Assembly: GCA_019751475.1 (NCBI GenBank)
Contig: JAIENH010000344.1
Span: 1 to 14,294, forward strand
Length of the DNA: 14,294 bases
Source: Cyclobacteriaceae bacterium
GTDB taxonomy: Bacteria > Bacteroidota > Bacteroidia > Cytophagales > Cyclobacteriaceae
Direction: 5' to 3'
The notes beneath the pieces are model-generated. The model did no database searches. It saw nothing but the letters and a program-made list of their open reading frames with translations, and was not told the origin of the DNA. Position numbers and translations under genes: made by a program. Below are positions 1 through 4,322 of this stretch, one piece after another (position 1 is the stretch's first letter; each line of letters starts with the position of its first letter).

Positions 1-391
1 CCACCACGAGGTCAACACCAGCCTGCAGTTTTTCAATCTGGGTCTTAGGGCCTACGCCCCCGTATAACGCCAGTGTGCGAATGTCAGTAAACTGAGCCAG
101 CACCTGCGCATGCTCTGCAATTTGCACCACCAGCTCTTTGGTAGGTGCTACAATCAATCCGCGAGGTCCTCCCGGCTGTGCAAACTTTACTTTCCATAGT
201 AAAGGCAACAGGTAAGCGGCCGTCTTGCCGGTACCAGTCTGCGCTATGCCGATCACGGCTTGTCCACCCAACGCGAGGGGAATCACCTTTTCCTGGATCT
301 CGGTAGGAGGCCCAAAACCAGCCGCTTGCACCCCTTTGAGCAATTGTGGGTTGAGTTTTAGATGATCCCAGGAAGAATTTGAAGCTTGCAC
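1..391 (-). CDS. DEAD-box RNA helicase, N-terminal part (runs off window start)
   Basis: ATP-dependent RNA helicase of the DEAD-box family, acting in the cytoplasm on RNA structure in ribosome assembly or mRNA turnover. The 130 visible codons hold the Q motif (GFGPPTEIQ), motif I/Walker A (AQTGTGKT) and motif Ia (PTKELVVQI), followed by the GG region (YGGVGP). Motif II (DEAD) and the second RecA domain lie outside the window. No ATG is available. An in-frame TAA at 404-406 caps the frame, so GTG at 389-391 is the most likely start, giving MQASNSSWDHLKLN, which aligns with the usual 'F..L.L...LL' opening. It diverges from pyrC across only 27 bp. The subfamily (RhlE-like or other) cannot be told from this fragment. 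Confidence 0.9.
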   Translation of the reverse strand, partial: MQASNSSWDHLKLNPQLLKGVQAAGFGPPTEIQEKVIPLALGGQAVIGIAQTGTGKTAAYLLPLLWKVKFAQPGGPRGLIVAPTKELVVQIAEHAQVLAQFTDIRTLALYGGVGPKTQIEKLQAGVDLVV

Positions 392-412
392 CGTGAATGG
401 TTGTTACCTTTG
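386..412 (+). promoter_or_regulatory. Bacteroidota-type promoter of pyrC
   Basis: TACCTTTG at 405-412 matches the Bacteroidota -7 consensus TAnnTTTG exactly. A TTG at 386-388 is a possible -33 element, although the 16-nt spacer is a little short. The -7 element ends only 6 nt before the pyrC ATG at 419, so transcription should begin at or within a base or two of the start codon, giving a leaderless or nearly leaderless mRNA. The element also overlaps the first bases upstream of the divergent helicase gene. Confidence 0.6.
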
Positions 413-418
413 TTGCGA

Positions 419-1753
419 ATGAAAACACTGATTGTCAACGCGAAGATAGTAAACGAAGGCAAGGTCATAGAAGGCGATGTCTTGATCCGTGATGAACGAA
501 TCGAGCGAATCGGTTCTCACCTTTCGGATCAGACAGCCTCCGTGGTGGATGCCAATGGAAAACTGCTCATACCAGGAGCCATTGATGACCAGGTACACTT
601 TCGTGAACCCGGACTAACGCACAAGGCTACGGTTTACACCGAGTCGCGGGCAGCCGTGGCCGGTGGTGTCACCTCGTTTATGGAGATGCCCAATACGGTG
701 CCGCCTGTTTTCACACAAGAATTGCTGGAACAAAAATACTCCATCGCTTCGCGCGATTCGCTTGCCAACTATTCATTCTTCATGGGCACTTCCAATGACA
801 ACACCGAAGAGGTGATGAAGACGGATTTGCGAAAGGTATGCGGACTAAAAATATTCATGGGCTCCTCCACAGGCAACTTGCTGGTGGACGATCCGGCTGT
901 GTTGGAAAATATTTTCTCCCGTTTTCCGGGATTGATCGCTACACACTGCGAGCACGAACCCACCATCCGAAAAAACCTGGAGGACGCCAAGAAGAAGTAT
1001 GGTGAGGAAGTGCCTATGGCATTTCATCCGGTGATCCGCAGTGAAGAAGCCTGCTTTTTATCGTCCTCATTTGCCAGAGGATTGGCTCAGAAACACGGCA
1101 CACGCCTGCACATTCTCCACATCTCAACTGCCAAGGAGACACACTTGTTTGATAATACGCTGCCACTGGAGCAAAAGAAAATAACGTCTGAGGCGTGCAT
1201 TCATCACTTGTGGTTCAACGATCAGGCTTACCAAATGCTTGGAGCCAAAATAAAATGGAACCCGGCCATTAAAACTGCACACGATCAAGCAGAAATATTC
1301 AAGGCCCTGTTGGACGATCGCATTGATGTAATCGCAACAGACCATGCTCCTCATACCTTGGAAGAAAAGCAGAACACTTACTTCCAGGCTCCTTCAGGCG
1401 GGCCGTTGGTGCAACACAGCGTGGTGGCCATGCTGGAGTTTTTTCATCAGGGTAAAATCACGCTGGAGAAAATCGTACAAAAGATGGCACATCATCCGGC
1501 TATTCTCTTTCGCATACAGGATCGCGGCTTTATTCGTGAAGGGTGCTTTGCAGATTTGGTGCTGGTGGATTTAAACAATCCCTGGAAAGTGGAGAAGAAA
1601 AACATACTGGCCAAGTGTGGATGGTCGCCTTTCGAGGGACAAACATTTCAGTCAAGCATCACACATACATTTATCTCGGGTCACCTGGCGTATGAAAATG
1701 GCACGTTGCACGACCAGAAAGTCGGGCACAGGTTAGCGTTCAGGCACGCATAG
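419..1753 (+). CDS. pyrC: dihydroorotase
   Basis: Zinc amidohydrolase that interconverts carbamoyl-aspartate and dihydroorotate, the third step of de novo pyrimidine synthesis, in the cytoplasm. The product is 444 aa, normal for the class I (long) type. Visible motifs are DDQVHFREPG at 56-65, the PNT loop at 91-93, KIFMGSSTG around K144, H177 in ATHCEHE, HILHIS at 231-236, TDHAPH at 307-312 with the catalytic Asp308, and the C-terminal GCFADLVLVD that rebuilds the small beta domain. The usual HxH metal pair reads Q58-V-H60. I recall this Gln as common in Bacteroidota PyrC proteins, so it need not mean loss of activity. ATG 419 is chosen over an in-frame TTG at 386 because it fits the conserved N-terminus and follows the promoter. 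It stands alone and ends at a strong terminator. Confidence 0.93.
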   Translation: MKTLIVNAKIVNEGKVIEGDVLIRDERIERIGSHLSDQTASVVDANGKLLIPGAIDDQVHFREPGLTHKATVYTESRAAVAGGVTSFMEMPNTVPPVFTQELLEQKYSIASRDSLANYSFFMGTSNDNTEEVMKTDLRKVCGLKIFMGSSTGNLLVDDPAVLENIFSRFPGLIATHCEHEPTIRKNLEDAKKKYGEEVPMAFHPVIRSEEACFLSSSFARGLAQKHGTRLHILHISTAKETHLFDNTLPLEQKKITSEACIHHLWFNDQAYQMLGAKIKWNPAIKTAHDQAEIFKALLDDRIDVIATDHAPHTLEEKQNTYFQAPSGGPLVQHSVVAMLEFFHQGKITLEKIVQKMAHHPAILFRIQDRGFIREGCFADLVLVDLNNPWKVEKKNILAKCGWSPFEGQTFQSSITHTFISGHLAYENGTLHDQKVGHRLAFRHA

Positions 1754-1761
1754 GCATTAAC

Positions 1762-1789
1762 AAAAAAACCTCTTTCAAGAGGTTTTTTT
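1762..1789. terminator. rho-independent terminator after pyrC
   Basis: CCTCTT (1769-1774) pairs with AAGAGG (1777-1782), flanked by seven A on the left and seven T on the right, so it can work in both directions. It lies 8 bp beyond the pyrC stop. It directly abuts the outermost tRNA-His 3'-end copy (from 1790), so on the - strand it may once have been the native terminator of tRNA-His, before the GIY-YIG cassettes separated the two. That last point is inference. Confidence 0.88.
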
Positions 1790-1803
1790 GGGTGAAAGAC
1801 GGG

Positions 1804-1853
1804 ATGCCGTGCCTGTGGCACGTGCATGCTCGTACCGACTCTGTCGGTACGGC
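1804..1853. repeat. palindromic segment of cassette 1
   Basis: A 50-bp segment with two stem-loops: CGTGCC-TGT-GGCACG, and GTACCGAC-TCT-GTCGGTAC. Outer TGCCGT and ACGGCA can pair across the whole segment. It sits exactly where tRNA-His reads straight from GACGGG into ACTCGAA, so it behaves like an insertion in a tRNA T-arm copy. The central CGAGCATGCTCG palindrome of the other copies is degraded here to CGTGCATGCTCG. Confidence 0.75.
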
Positions 1854-1860
1854 ACTCGAA

Positions 1861-2118
1861 TTACCGCGATGTAGCTTTTAACACAAATTCAATAATGCGT
1901 TTGCGCGATTTGAAATTCTTAAGCTTACGTTCAAGTTTCATAGCCTCCGCTCTGGATTCTACTTGACTACTCCAAAAAATTTTCCAGGGTCTTTTAGTAC
2001 GACTGTATCTTTCCAACCCCGCATTATGCCTTTTCAGCCTATCGTCAAGATTGTTGGTTTGACCGATGTAAAACGAACCGTCAATCTCAGATTGAAGAAT
2101 GTAAATAAAGAATGACAT
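1861..2118 (-). CDS. GIY-YIG endonuclease domain protein, copy 1
   Basis: Small single-domain GIY-YIG nuclease of 85 aa, of the stand-alone type often labelled 'excinuclease ABC subunit C-like'. Family features visible: Y-I-L at the first strand (FIYILQS), FYIGQT for the YIG half, the catalytic Arg in DDRLKRHN with following His and Asn, and Glu63 in KLERKLK as the metal-binding Glu. The domain is complete, so the copy may be active. ATG at 2116-2118 is chosen rather than an upstream in-frame start at 2217, because the upstream part is the hairpin, tRNA-end copy and palindrome of the next unit, and all three copies align from this ATG. Copy-specific residues include Ile5, Ile12, Ala33, Arg37 and Ser51. 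Its cellular role is unknown. Confidence 0.85.
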   Translation of the reverse strand: MSFFIYILQSEIDGSFYIGQTNNLDDRLKRHNAGLERYSRTKRPWKIFWSSQVESRAEAMKLERKLKNFKSRKRIIEFVLKATSR

Positions 2119-2121
2119 CCT

Positions 2122-2149
2122 AAAAAAAGCCCCCAATACCGGGGCTTTT
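2122..2149. terminator. hairpin with A/T flanks upstream of GIY-YIG copy 1
   Basis: AAAAGCCCC (2125-2133) pairs with GGGGCTTTT (2141-2149) around a 7-nt loop. Read on the - strand it ends in a T-run 3 nt before the GIY-YIG ATG. It resembles a bidirectional intrinsic terminator. The loop differs from copies 2 and 3 while the stem is preserved. Confidence 0.75.
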
Positions 2150-2164
2150 AGGGTGAAAGACGGG

Positions 2165-2215
2165 ATGCCGTGCCTACGGCGCGAGCATGCTCGTACCGAC
2201 CTTTGTCGGTACGGC
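2165..2215. repeat. palindromic segment of cassette 2
   Basis: A 51-bp segment with CGTGCC-TAC-GGCGCG (one position becomes a G-U pair at RNA level), the perfect palindrome CGAGCATGCTCG, and GTACCGAC-CTTT-GTCGGTAC. Compared with cassette 3, the changes fall in a loop or keep pairing. Confidence 0.75.
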
Positions 2216-2222
2216 ACTCGAT

Positions 2223-2480
2223 TTACCGCGATGTAGTTTTTGCTACAAACTCACTAATACGTTTTCGAGATTTGAAATTCTTGATCTTACGCTCAAGTTT
2301 CATGGCCTCCGCTCTGGATTCCACCTGAAAGCTCCAAAAAATTTTCCAGGGTCTTTTAGTACGACTGTATTTTTCCAATCCCGTGTTGTGTCTTTTCAGT
2401 CGATCATCAAGATTGTTGGTCTGACCAATGTAAAACGAACCGTCAACCTCGGATTGAAGAATGTAAACGAAGAATGGCAT
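2223..2480 (-). CDS. GIY-YIG endonuclease domain protein, copy 2
   Basis: 85-aa GIY-YIG nuclease, one residue different from copy 3 (Ile65 instead of Leu65 in ERKIKNF). It has VYILQS at 5-10, FYIGQT at 16-21, catalytic Arg27, His31-Asn32 and Glu63. The open frame is intact and all expected catalytic residues are present. The start ATG (2478-2480) is 3 nt after the T-run of the hairpin at 2484-2511, with no visible promoter or Shine-Dalgarno sequence between. The stop codon falls in the T-arm-like sequence TCGCGG-TAA-TTCGAGT (- strand). Its role is unknown. A nicking or homing activity that promotes spread of the cassette is a reasonable guess. Confidence 0.87.
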   Translation of the reverse strand: MPFFVYILQSEVDGSFYIGQTNNLDDRLKRHNTGLEKYSRTKRPWKIFWSFQVESRAEAMKLERKIKNFKSRKRISEFVAKTTSR

Positions 2481-2483
2481 GCT

Positions 2484-2511
2484 AAAAAAAGCCCCAAATA
2501 TTGGGGCTTTT
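2484..2511. terminator. hairpin with A/T flanks upstream of GIY-YIG copy 2
   Basis: GCCCCAA and TTGGGGC form a stem around a 3-nt loop, extended by an A-run on the left and T-run on the right. It is identical to the hairpin following tRNA-His. In either direction it should act as an intrinsic terminator. Confidence 0.8.
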
Positions 2512-2526
2512 AGGGTGAAAGACGGG

Positions 2527-2576
2527 ATGCCGTGCCTACGGCACGAGCATGCTCGTACCGACTCTGTCGGTACGGC
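2527..2576. repeat. palindromic segment of cassette 3
   Basis: CGTGCC (2531-2536) pairs with GGCACG (2540-2545), CGAGCATGCTCG (2544-2555) is a perfect palindrome, and GTACCGAC (2555-2562) pairs with GTCGGTAC (2566-2573). TGCCGT (2528-2533) can also pair with ACGGCA (2572-2577), closing the whole segment. It resembles a REP-type or recombination-type palindrome. Confidence 0.78.
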
Positions 2577-2583
2577 ACTCGAA

Positions 2584-2841
2584 TTACCGCGATGTAGTTT
2601 TTGCTACAAACTCACTAATACGTTTTCGAGATTTGAAATTCTTAAGCTTACGTTCAAGTTTCATGGCCTCCGCTCTGGATTCCACCTGAAAGCTCCAAAA
2701 AATTTTCCAGGGTCTTTTAGTACGACTGTATTTTTCCAATCCCGTGTTGTGTCTTTTCAGTCGATCATCAAGATTGTTGGTCTGACCAATGTAAAACGAA
2801 CCGTCAACCTCGGATTGAAGAATGTAAACGAAGAATGGCAT
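2584..2841 (-). CDS. GIY-YIG endonuclease domain protein, copy 3
   Basis: 85-aa GIY-YIG nuclease nearest to tRNA-His. Same motifs as copy 2: VYILQS, FYIGQT, DDRLKRHN and Glu63 in KLERKLK, then the basic tail KSRKR and C-terminus KTTSR. The product has only the catalytic domain, with no added DNA-binding region, so target choice must lie in the domain or in a partner. It starts 33 nt downstream of the tRNA-His 3' end, with a terminator-like hairpin between, and would have to be transcribed by read-through from the tRNA promoter unless a promoter hides in the hairpin. Nearly identical copies suggest recent duplication or gene conversion. Confidence 0.88.
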   Translation of the reverse strand: MPFFVYILQSEVDGSFYIGQTNNLDDRLKRHNTGLEKYSRTKRPWKIFWSFQVESRAEAMKLERKLKNFKSRKRISEFVAKTTSR

Positions 2842-2844
2842 GCT

Positions 2845-2872
2845 AAAAAAAGCCCCAAATATTGGGGCTTTT
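2845..2872 (-). terminator. terminator of tRNA-His / leader hairpin of GIY-YIG copy 3
   Basis: AGCCCCAA (2851-2858) pairs with TTGGGGCT (2862-2869) around loop ATA, extended by flanking A and T runs. On the - strand it follows the tRNA 3' end by 2 nt and its T-run ends 3 nt before the GIY-YIG ATG. It should terminate the tRNA transcript and thereby limit nuclease expression. Confidence 0.82.
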
Positions 2873-2874
2873 AG

Positions 2875-2949
2875 GGTGAAAGACGGGACTCGAACCCGCG
2901 ACCTCCAGAATCACAATCTGGCGTTCTAACCAACTGAACTACATTCACC
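2875..2949 (-). tRNA. tRNA-His (anticodon GTG)
   Basis: Cloverleaf read on the - strand. The acceptor stem opens GGTGAATG and closes with CTTTCACC, including the extra G-1 pairing C73 that marks tRNA-His, with one T-T mismatch. The D arm has AGTTCAGTTGGTTAGAAC, the anticodon stem is CCAGA/TCTGG around TTGTGAT with anticodon GTG (2912-2914 on +), and the T arm holds GGTTCGAGTCC. CCA is not encoded. The sequence is intact, so any insertion at its 3' end restored it. Confidence 0.96.
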
Positions 2950-2961
2950 GTTTTGGGACAG

Positions 2962-2991
2962 CAAAGGTAGAGAGCCCGTCTTAATTTACAA
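2962..2991 (-). promoter_or_regulatory. promoter of tRNA-His
   Basis: On the - strand, TTG (2991-2989, part of TTTTTG), then 19 nt, then TACCTTTG (2969-2962). This is a near-perfect Bacteroidota vegetative promoter (-33 TTG, -7 TAnnTTTG). The expected start is about 6-7 nt before the mature tRNA. It may also drive the GIY-YIG genes by read-through. Confidence 0.85.
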
Positions 2992-3068
2992 AAAGTCAAT
3001 TTTCCTTTCCCCTGGTGTAAAACCTCTTTCTGTTGCCGGGGTTTCTGACTAATCTCGAAATAAAAAAT

Positions 3069-3920
3069 ATGGATCAGCAAATCATCAACCTCTTTGACGA
3101 ATACACGCACAAGCCATTGAGCCGTGAAGTGTTTATGAAAAGACTTACCCGACTCACCGGGAGTACAGCCGCTGCGATTGCGGCTCTGTCTTTGCTGGAA
3201 GTAAACTATGCCTCCGCTGCCACCATACAAGATGACAAGGTGCTGACGGAACGAATAACGTATGCTGGTGATGGCGCTGAGATGAAAGGCTACCTCGCCC
3301 GCCCGAAAGGTGATGGCAAATATGCTGCGGTGATGGTGATTCACGAAAACCGGGGACTCAACCCGCACATTGAAGATGTGACCCGCAGGGTAGCACTGGC
3401 AGGATACTTGGCCCTTGCTCCTGATGCGCTTTCGCCACAAGGTGGCACACCAGCCGATGCTGATCAGGCACGAGCCCTATTTCAGCAACTGGATGCAGCA
3501 AAGAATCTCAACAACTTCATAAAAGGATTTGACTATTTGAAAACAAGAAAGGACTGCAACGGAAAATTCGGGGCAGTCGGGTTTTGCTGGGGTGGCGGAT
3601 TGGTCAATCAGTTAGCCGTGAACGTGACTGATTTGCGCGCAGCCGTTTCATTCTACGGTCGTCAGCCAGAGCCTGCCGATGTACCCAAAATAAAAAGTGC
3701 TGTGCAACTTCACTATGCCGGCATGGACGAACGAATCAATGCCGGTATCGGTGCCTACGAAGAAGCATTGAAGAAAGCCGGCACGCGCTACGAGCTTTAT
3801 CAGTATGAAGGCGCACAGCATGCCTTTCACAATGACACCGCCCCCACTCGCTACAACGAGGCTGCTGCCAAGTTGGCGTGGGAGCGAACTCTCTCTTTCT
3901 TTCAAAAGAATTTATCGTAA
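3069..3920 (+). CDS. exported dienelactone hydrolase family protein (carboxymethylenebutenolidase-like)
   Basis: Alpha/beta hydrolase of the dienelactone hydrolase family, 283 aa, predicted to hydrolyse a lactone or ester. The physiological substrate is unknown. The catalytic Cys173 lies in GFCWGGG, Asp220 in YAGMDERIN and His251 in GAQHAFHND. HENRG at 92-96 carries the Glu that holds the Cys in this family. Residues 1-50 form a long N-terminal extension ending in a hydrophobic stretch (GSTAAAIAALSLL) and Ala-Ser-Ala, a likely export signal. Basic KRLTRL precedes it, but it lacks a clear twin-arginine motif. ATG 3069 is chosen over an in-frame TTG at 3033, because the family's N-terminus (MDQQIINLFDEYTH) starts there. 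It stands alone, divergent from tRNA-His. Confidence 0.88.
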   Translation: MDQQIINLFDEYTHKPLSREVFMKRLTRLTGSTAAAIAALSLLEVNYASAATIQDDKVLTERITYAGDGAEMKGYLARPKGDGKYAAVMVIHENRGLNPHIEDVTRRVALAGYLALAPDALSPQGGTPADADQARALFQQLDAAKNLNNFIKGFDYLKTRKDCNGKFGAVGFCWGGGLVNQLAVNVTDLRAAVSFYGRQPEPADVPKIKSAVQLHYAGMDERINAGIGAYEEALKKAGTRYELYQYEGAQHAFHNDTAPTRYNEAAAKLAWERTLSFFQKNLS

Positions 3921-4020
3921 GTATCAACGCTCAAGAACGGGCAGCACCCGACTTGCGTGATGATTTTATTAAGAATGTGATTTCATTGGCGCATGAAATA
4001 CTTTGTAGTAAATTTATTTC

Positions 4021-4272
4021 ATGATATCGTGGAAAGACTTCCGGGGCCAATCACTTGACCGGCAGATCGTGCTGCTCTATGAACACGGCTCATGCGTGAT
4101 GAGCATCCGCTACTACGGATATAAAGTAAACTTATACCTGCTCGGAAATTTCTACTTAGAGGTTTTTTACAATCACAAAAAAGATCTGATCGAAAAAATC
4201 ATCCCGCTGGATGTGCGTCATTCGCGGATGAATTTCTACGTTGACCAGATAAAACTACCCGATACACTTTAA
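4021..4272 (+). CDS. small conserved-looking hypothetical protein, 83 aa
   Basis: I do not recognise a named family. The 83-aa product is soluble, with no signal peptide or membrane helix, and is rich in aromatic residues and alternating hydrophobics (YYGYKVNLYLLGNFYLEVFY), suggesting a small beta-sheet fold. The ATG at 4021 follows AT-rich sequence with no Shine-Dalgarno. It ends at a good bidirectional terminator, and composition resembles its neighbours, so I take it as a real gene. It lies 100 bp after the hydrolase and may be co-transcribed or have its own promoter. Confidence 0.72.
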   Translation: MISWKDFRGQSLDRQIVLLYEHGSCVMSIRYYGYKVNLYLLGNFYLEVFYNHKKDLIEKIIPLDVRHSRMNFYVDQIKLPDTL

Positions 4273-4275
4273 AAT

Positions 4276-4300
4276 AAAAAACCCCGACTCGCGGGGTTTC
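4276..4300. terminator. bidirectional terminator between convergent genes
   Basis: AACCCCG (4280-4286) pairs with CGGGGTT (4292-4298) around loop ACTCG, with an A-run on the left and a short T-run on the right. It separates the + strand 83-aa gene from the - strand membrane protein gene and can serve both. Confidence 0.85.
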
Positions 4301-4322
4301 TATTCAATATTGTAAAACAATT

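Larger units (their letters stand above)
1790..2150 (-). repeat. GIY-YIG cassette copy 1 (most diverged, outermost)
   Basis: A 361-bp unit: tRNA-His 3'-end copy at 1790-1804, palindromic segment at 1804-1853, T-arm-like ACTCGAATTACCGCGA at 1854-1869, GIY-YIG gene at 1861-2118 and hairpin at 2122-2149. It differs from copies 2 and 3 at many scattered positions, whereas those two are nearly identical, so it is probably the oldest duplicate or a separate insertion. In the first palindrome arm the loop is TGT rather than TAC while the stem is kept. Confidence 0.85.
2151..2512 (-). repeat. GIY-YIG cassette copy 2
   Basis: A 362-bp unit: tRNA 3'-end copy at 2151-2165, palindromic segment at 2165-2215, T-arm-like sequence at 2216-2231, GIY-YIG gene at 2223-2480 and hairpin at 2484-2511. 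It is almost identical to copy 3. The extra base is in a hairpin loop (CTTT for TCT). A cluster of substitutions at about 2281-2295 is private to this copy, whereas copies 1 and 3 agree there. Confidence 0.87.
1790..2873 (-). mobile_element. tandem array of three GIY-YIG cassettes inserted at the tRNA-His 3' end (putative element)
   Basis: Three direct repeats of 361, 362 and 361 bp start at 1790, 2151 and 2513. Each starts (+ strand) with GGGTGAAAGACGGGA, which is the 3' end of the intact tRNA-His at 2875-2949, and the fourth copy, at 2874, lies in the tRNA itself. Each unit holds a 50-51 bp palindromic segment, an 85-aa GIY-YIG nuclease gene on the - strand and an A-run/hairpin/T-run. Integration at a tRNA 3' end with regeneration of the tRNA is classic for integrases. 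Here the only protein is a GIY-YIG nuclease, as in some homing elements. No recombinase or transposase is present. Simple tandem duplication of a single insertion could explain copies two and three. That it is mobile is inferred, not shown. Confidence 0.6.
2513..2873 (-). repeat. GIY-YIG cassette copy 3 (next to tRNA-His)
   Basis: A 361-bp unit: tRNA 3'-end copy at 2513-2527, palindromic segment at 2527-2576, T-arm-like sequence at 2577-2592, GIY-YIG gene at 2584-2841 and hairpin at 2845-2872. It is immediately followed by the intact tRNA-His, whose own 3' end supplies the fourth direct repeat at 2874-2888. Confidence 0.87.

Noticed and set aside
84..428. 114-codon - strand frame at the window start
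   Set aside because: The neighbouring frame in the same strand encodes the DEAD-box helicase motifs in order. This one is a shadow.
1790..2873. CRISPR array or simple satellite
   Set aside because: The repeat period is about 361 bp and each unit contains a whole gene. There are no short repeats separated by unique spacers and no cas genes.
2187..2874. Two long + strand open frames across the GIY-YIG array (2187-2513 and 2479-2874), highly similar to each other
   Set aside because: They are mirror frames of the repeated GIY-YIG genes and run through hairpins and tRNA-end copies. The - strand frames carry the conserved GIY-YIG motifs, so the + frames are by-products of the duplication.
3069..3221. 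Twin-arginine signal in the dienelactone hydrolase
   Set aside because: The basic stretch reads KRLTRL, without an RR pair. An export signal is likely but the Tat route cannot be claimed.
2871..3440. 189-codon - strand frame overlapping tRNA-His and the start of the hydrolase gene
   Set aside because: It covers a tRNA and its promoter and lies antisense to a clear dienelactone hydrolase gene. It has no recognisable motif.
3999..4005. TACTTTG upstream of the 83-aa gene as a promoter
   Set aside because: It is one base shorter than the consensus, and the nearest TTG is only 10 nt away, so it is too weak to call.
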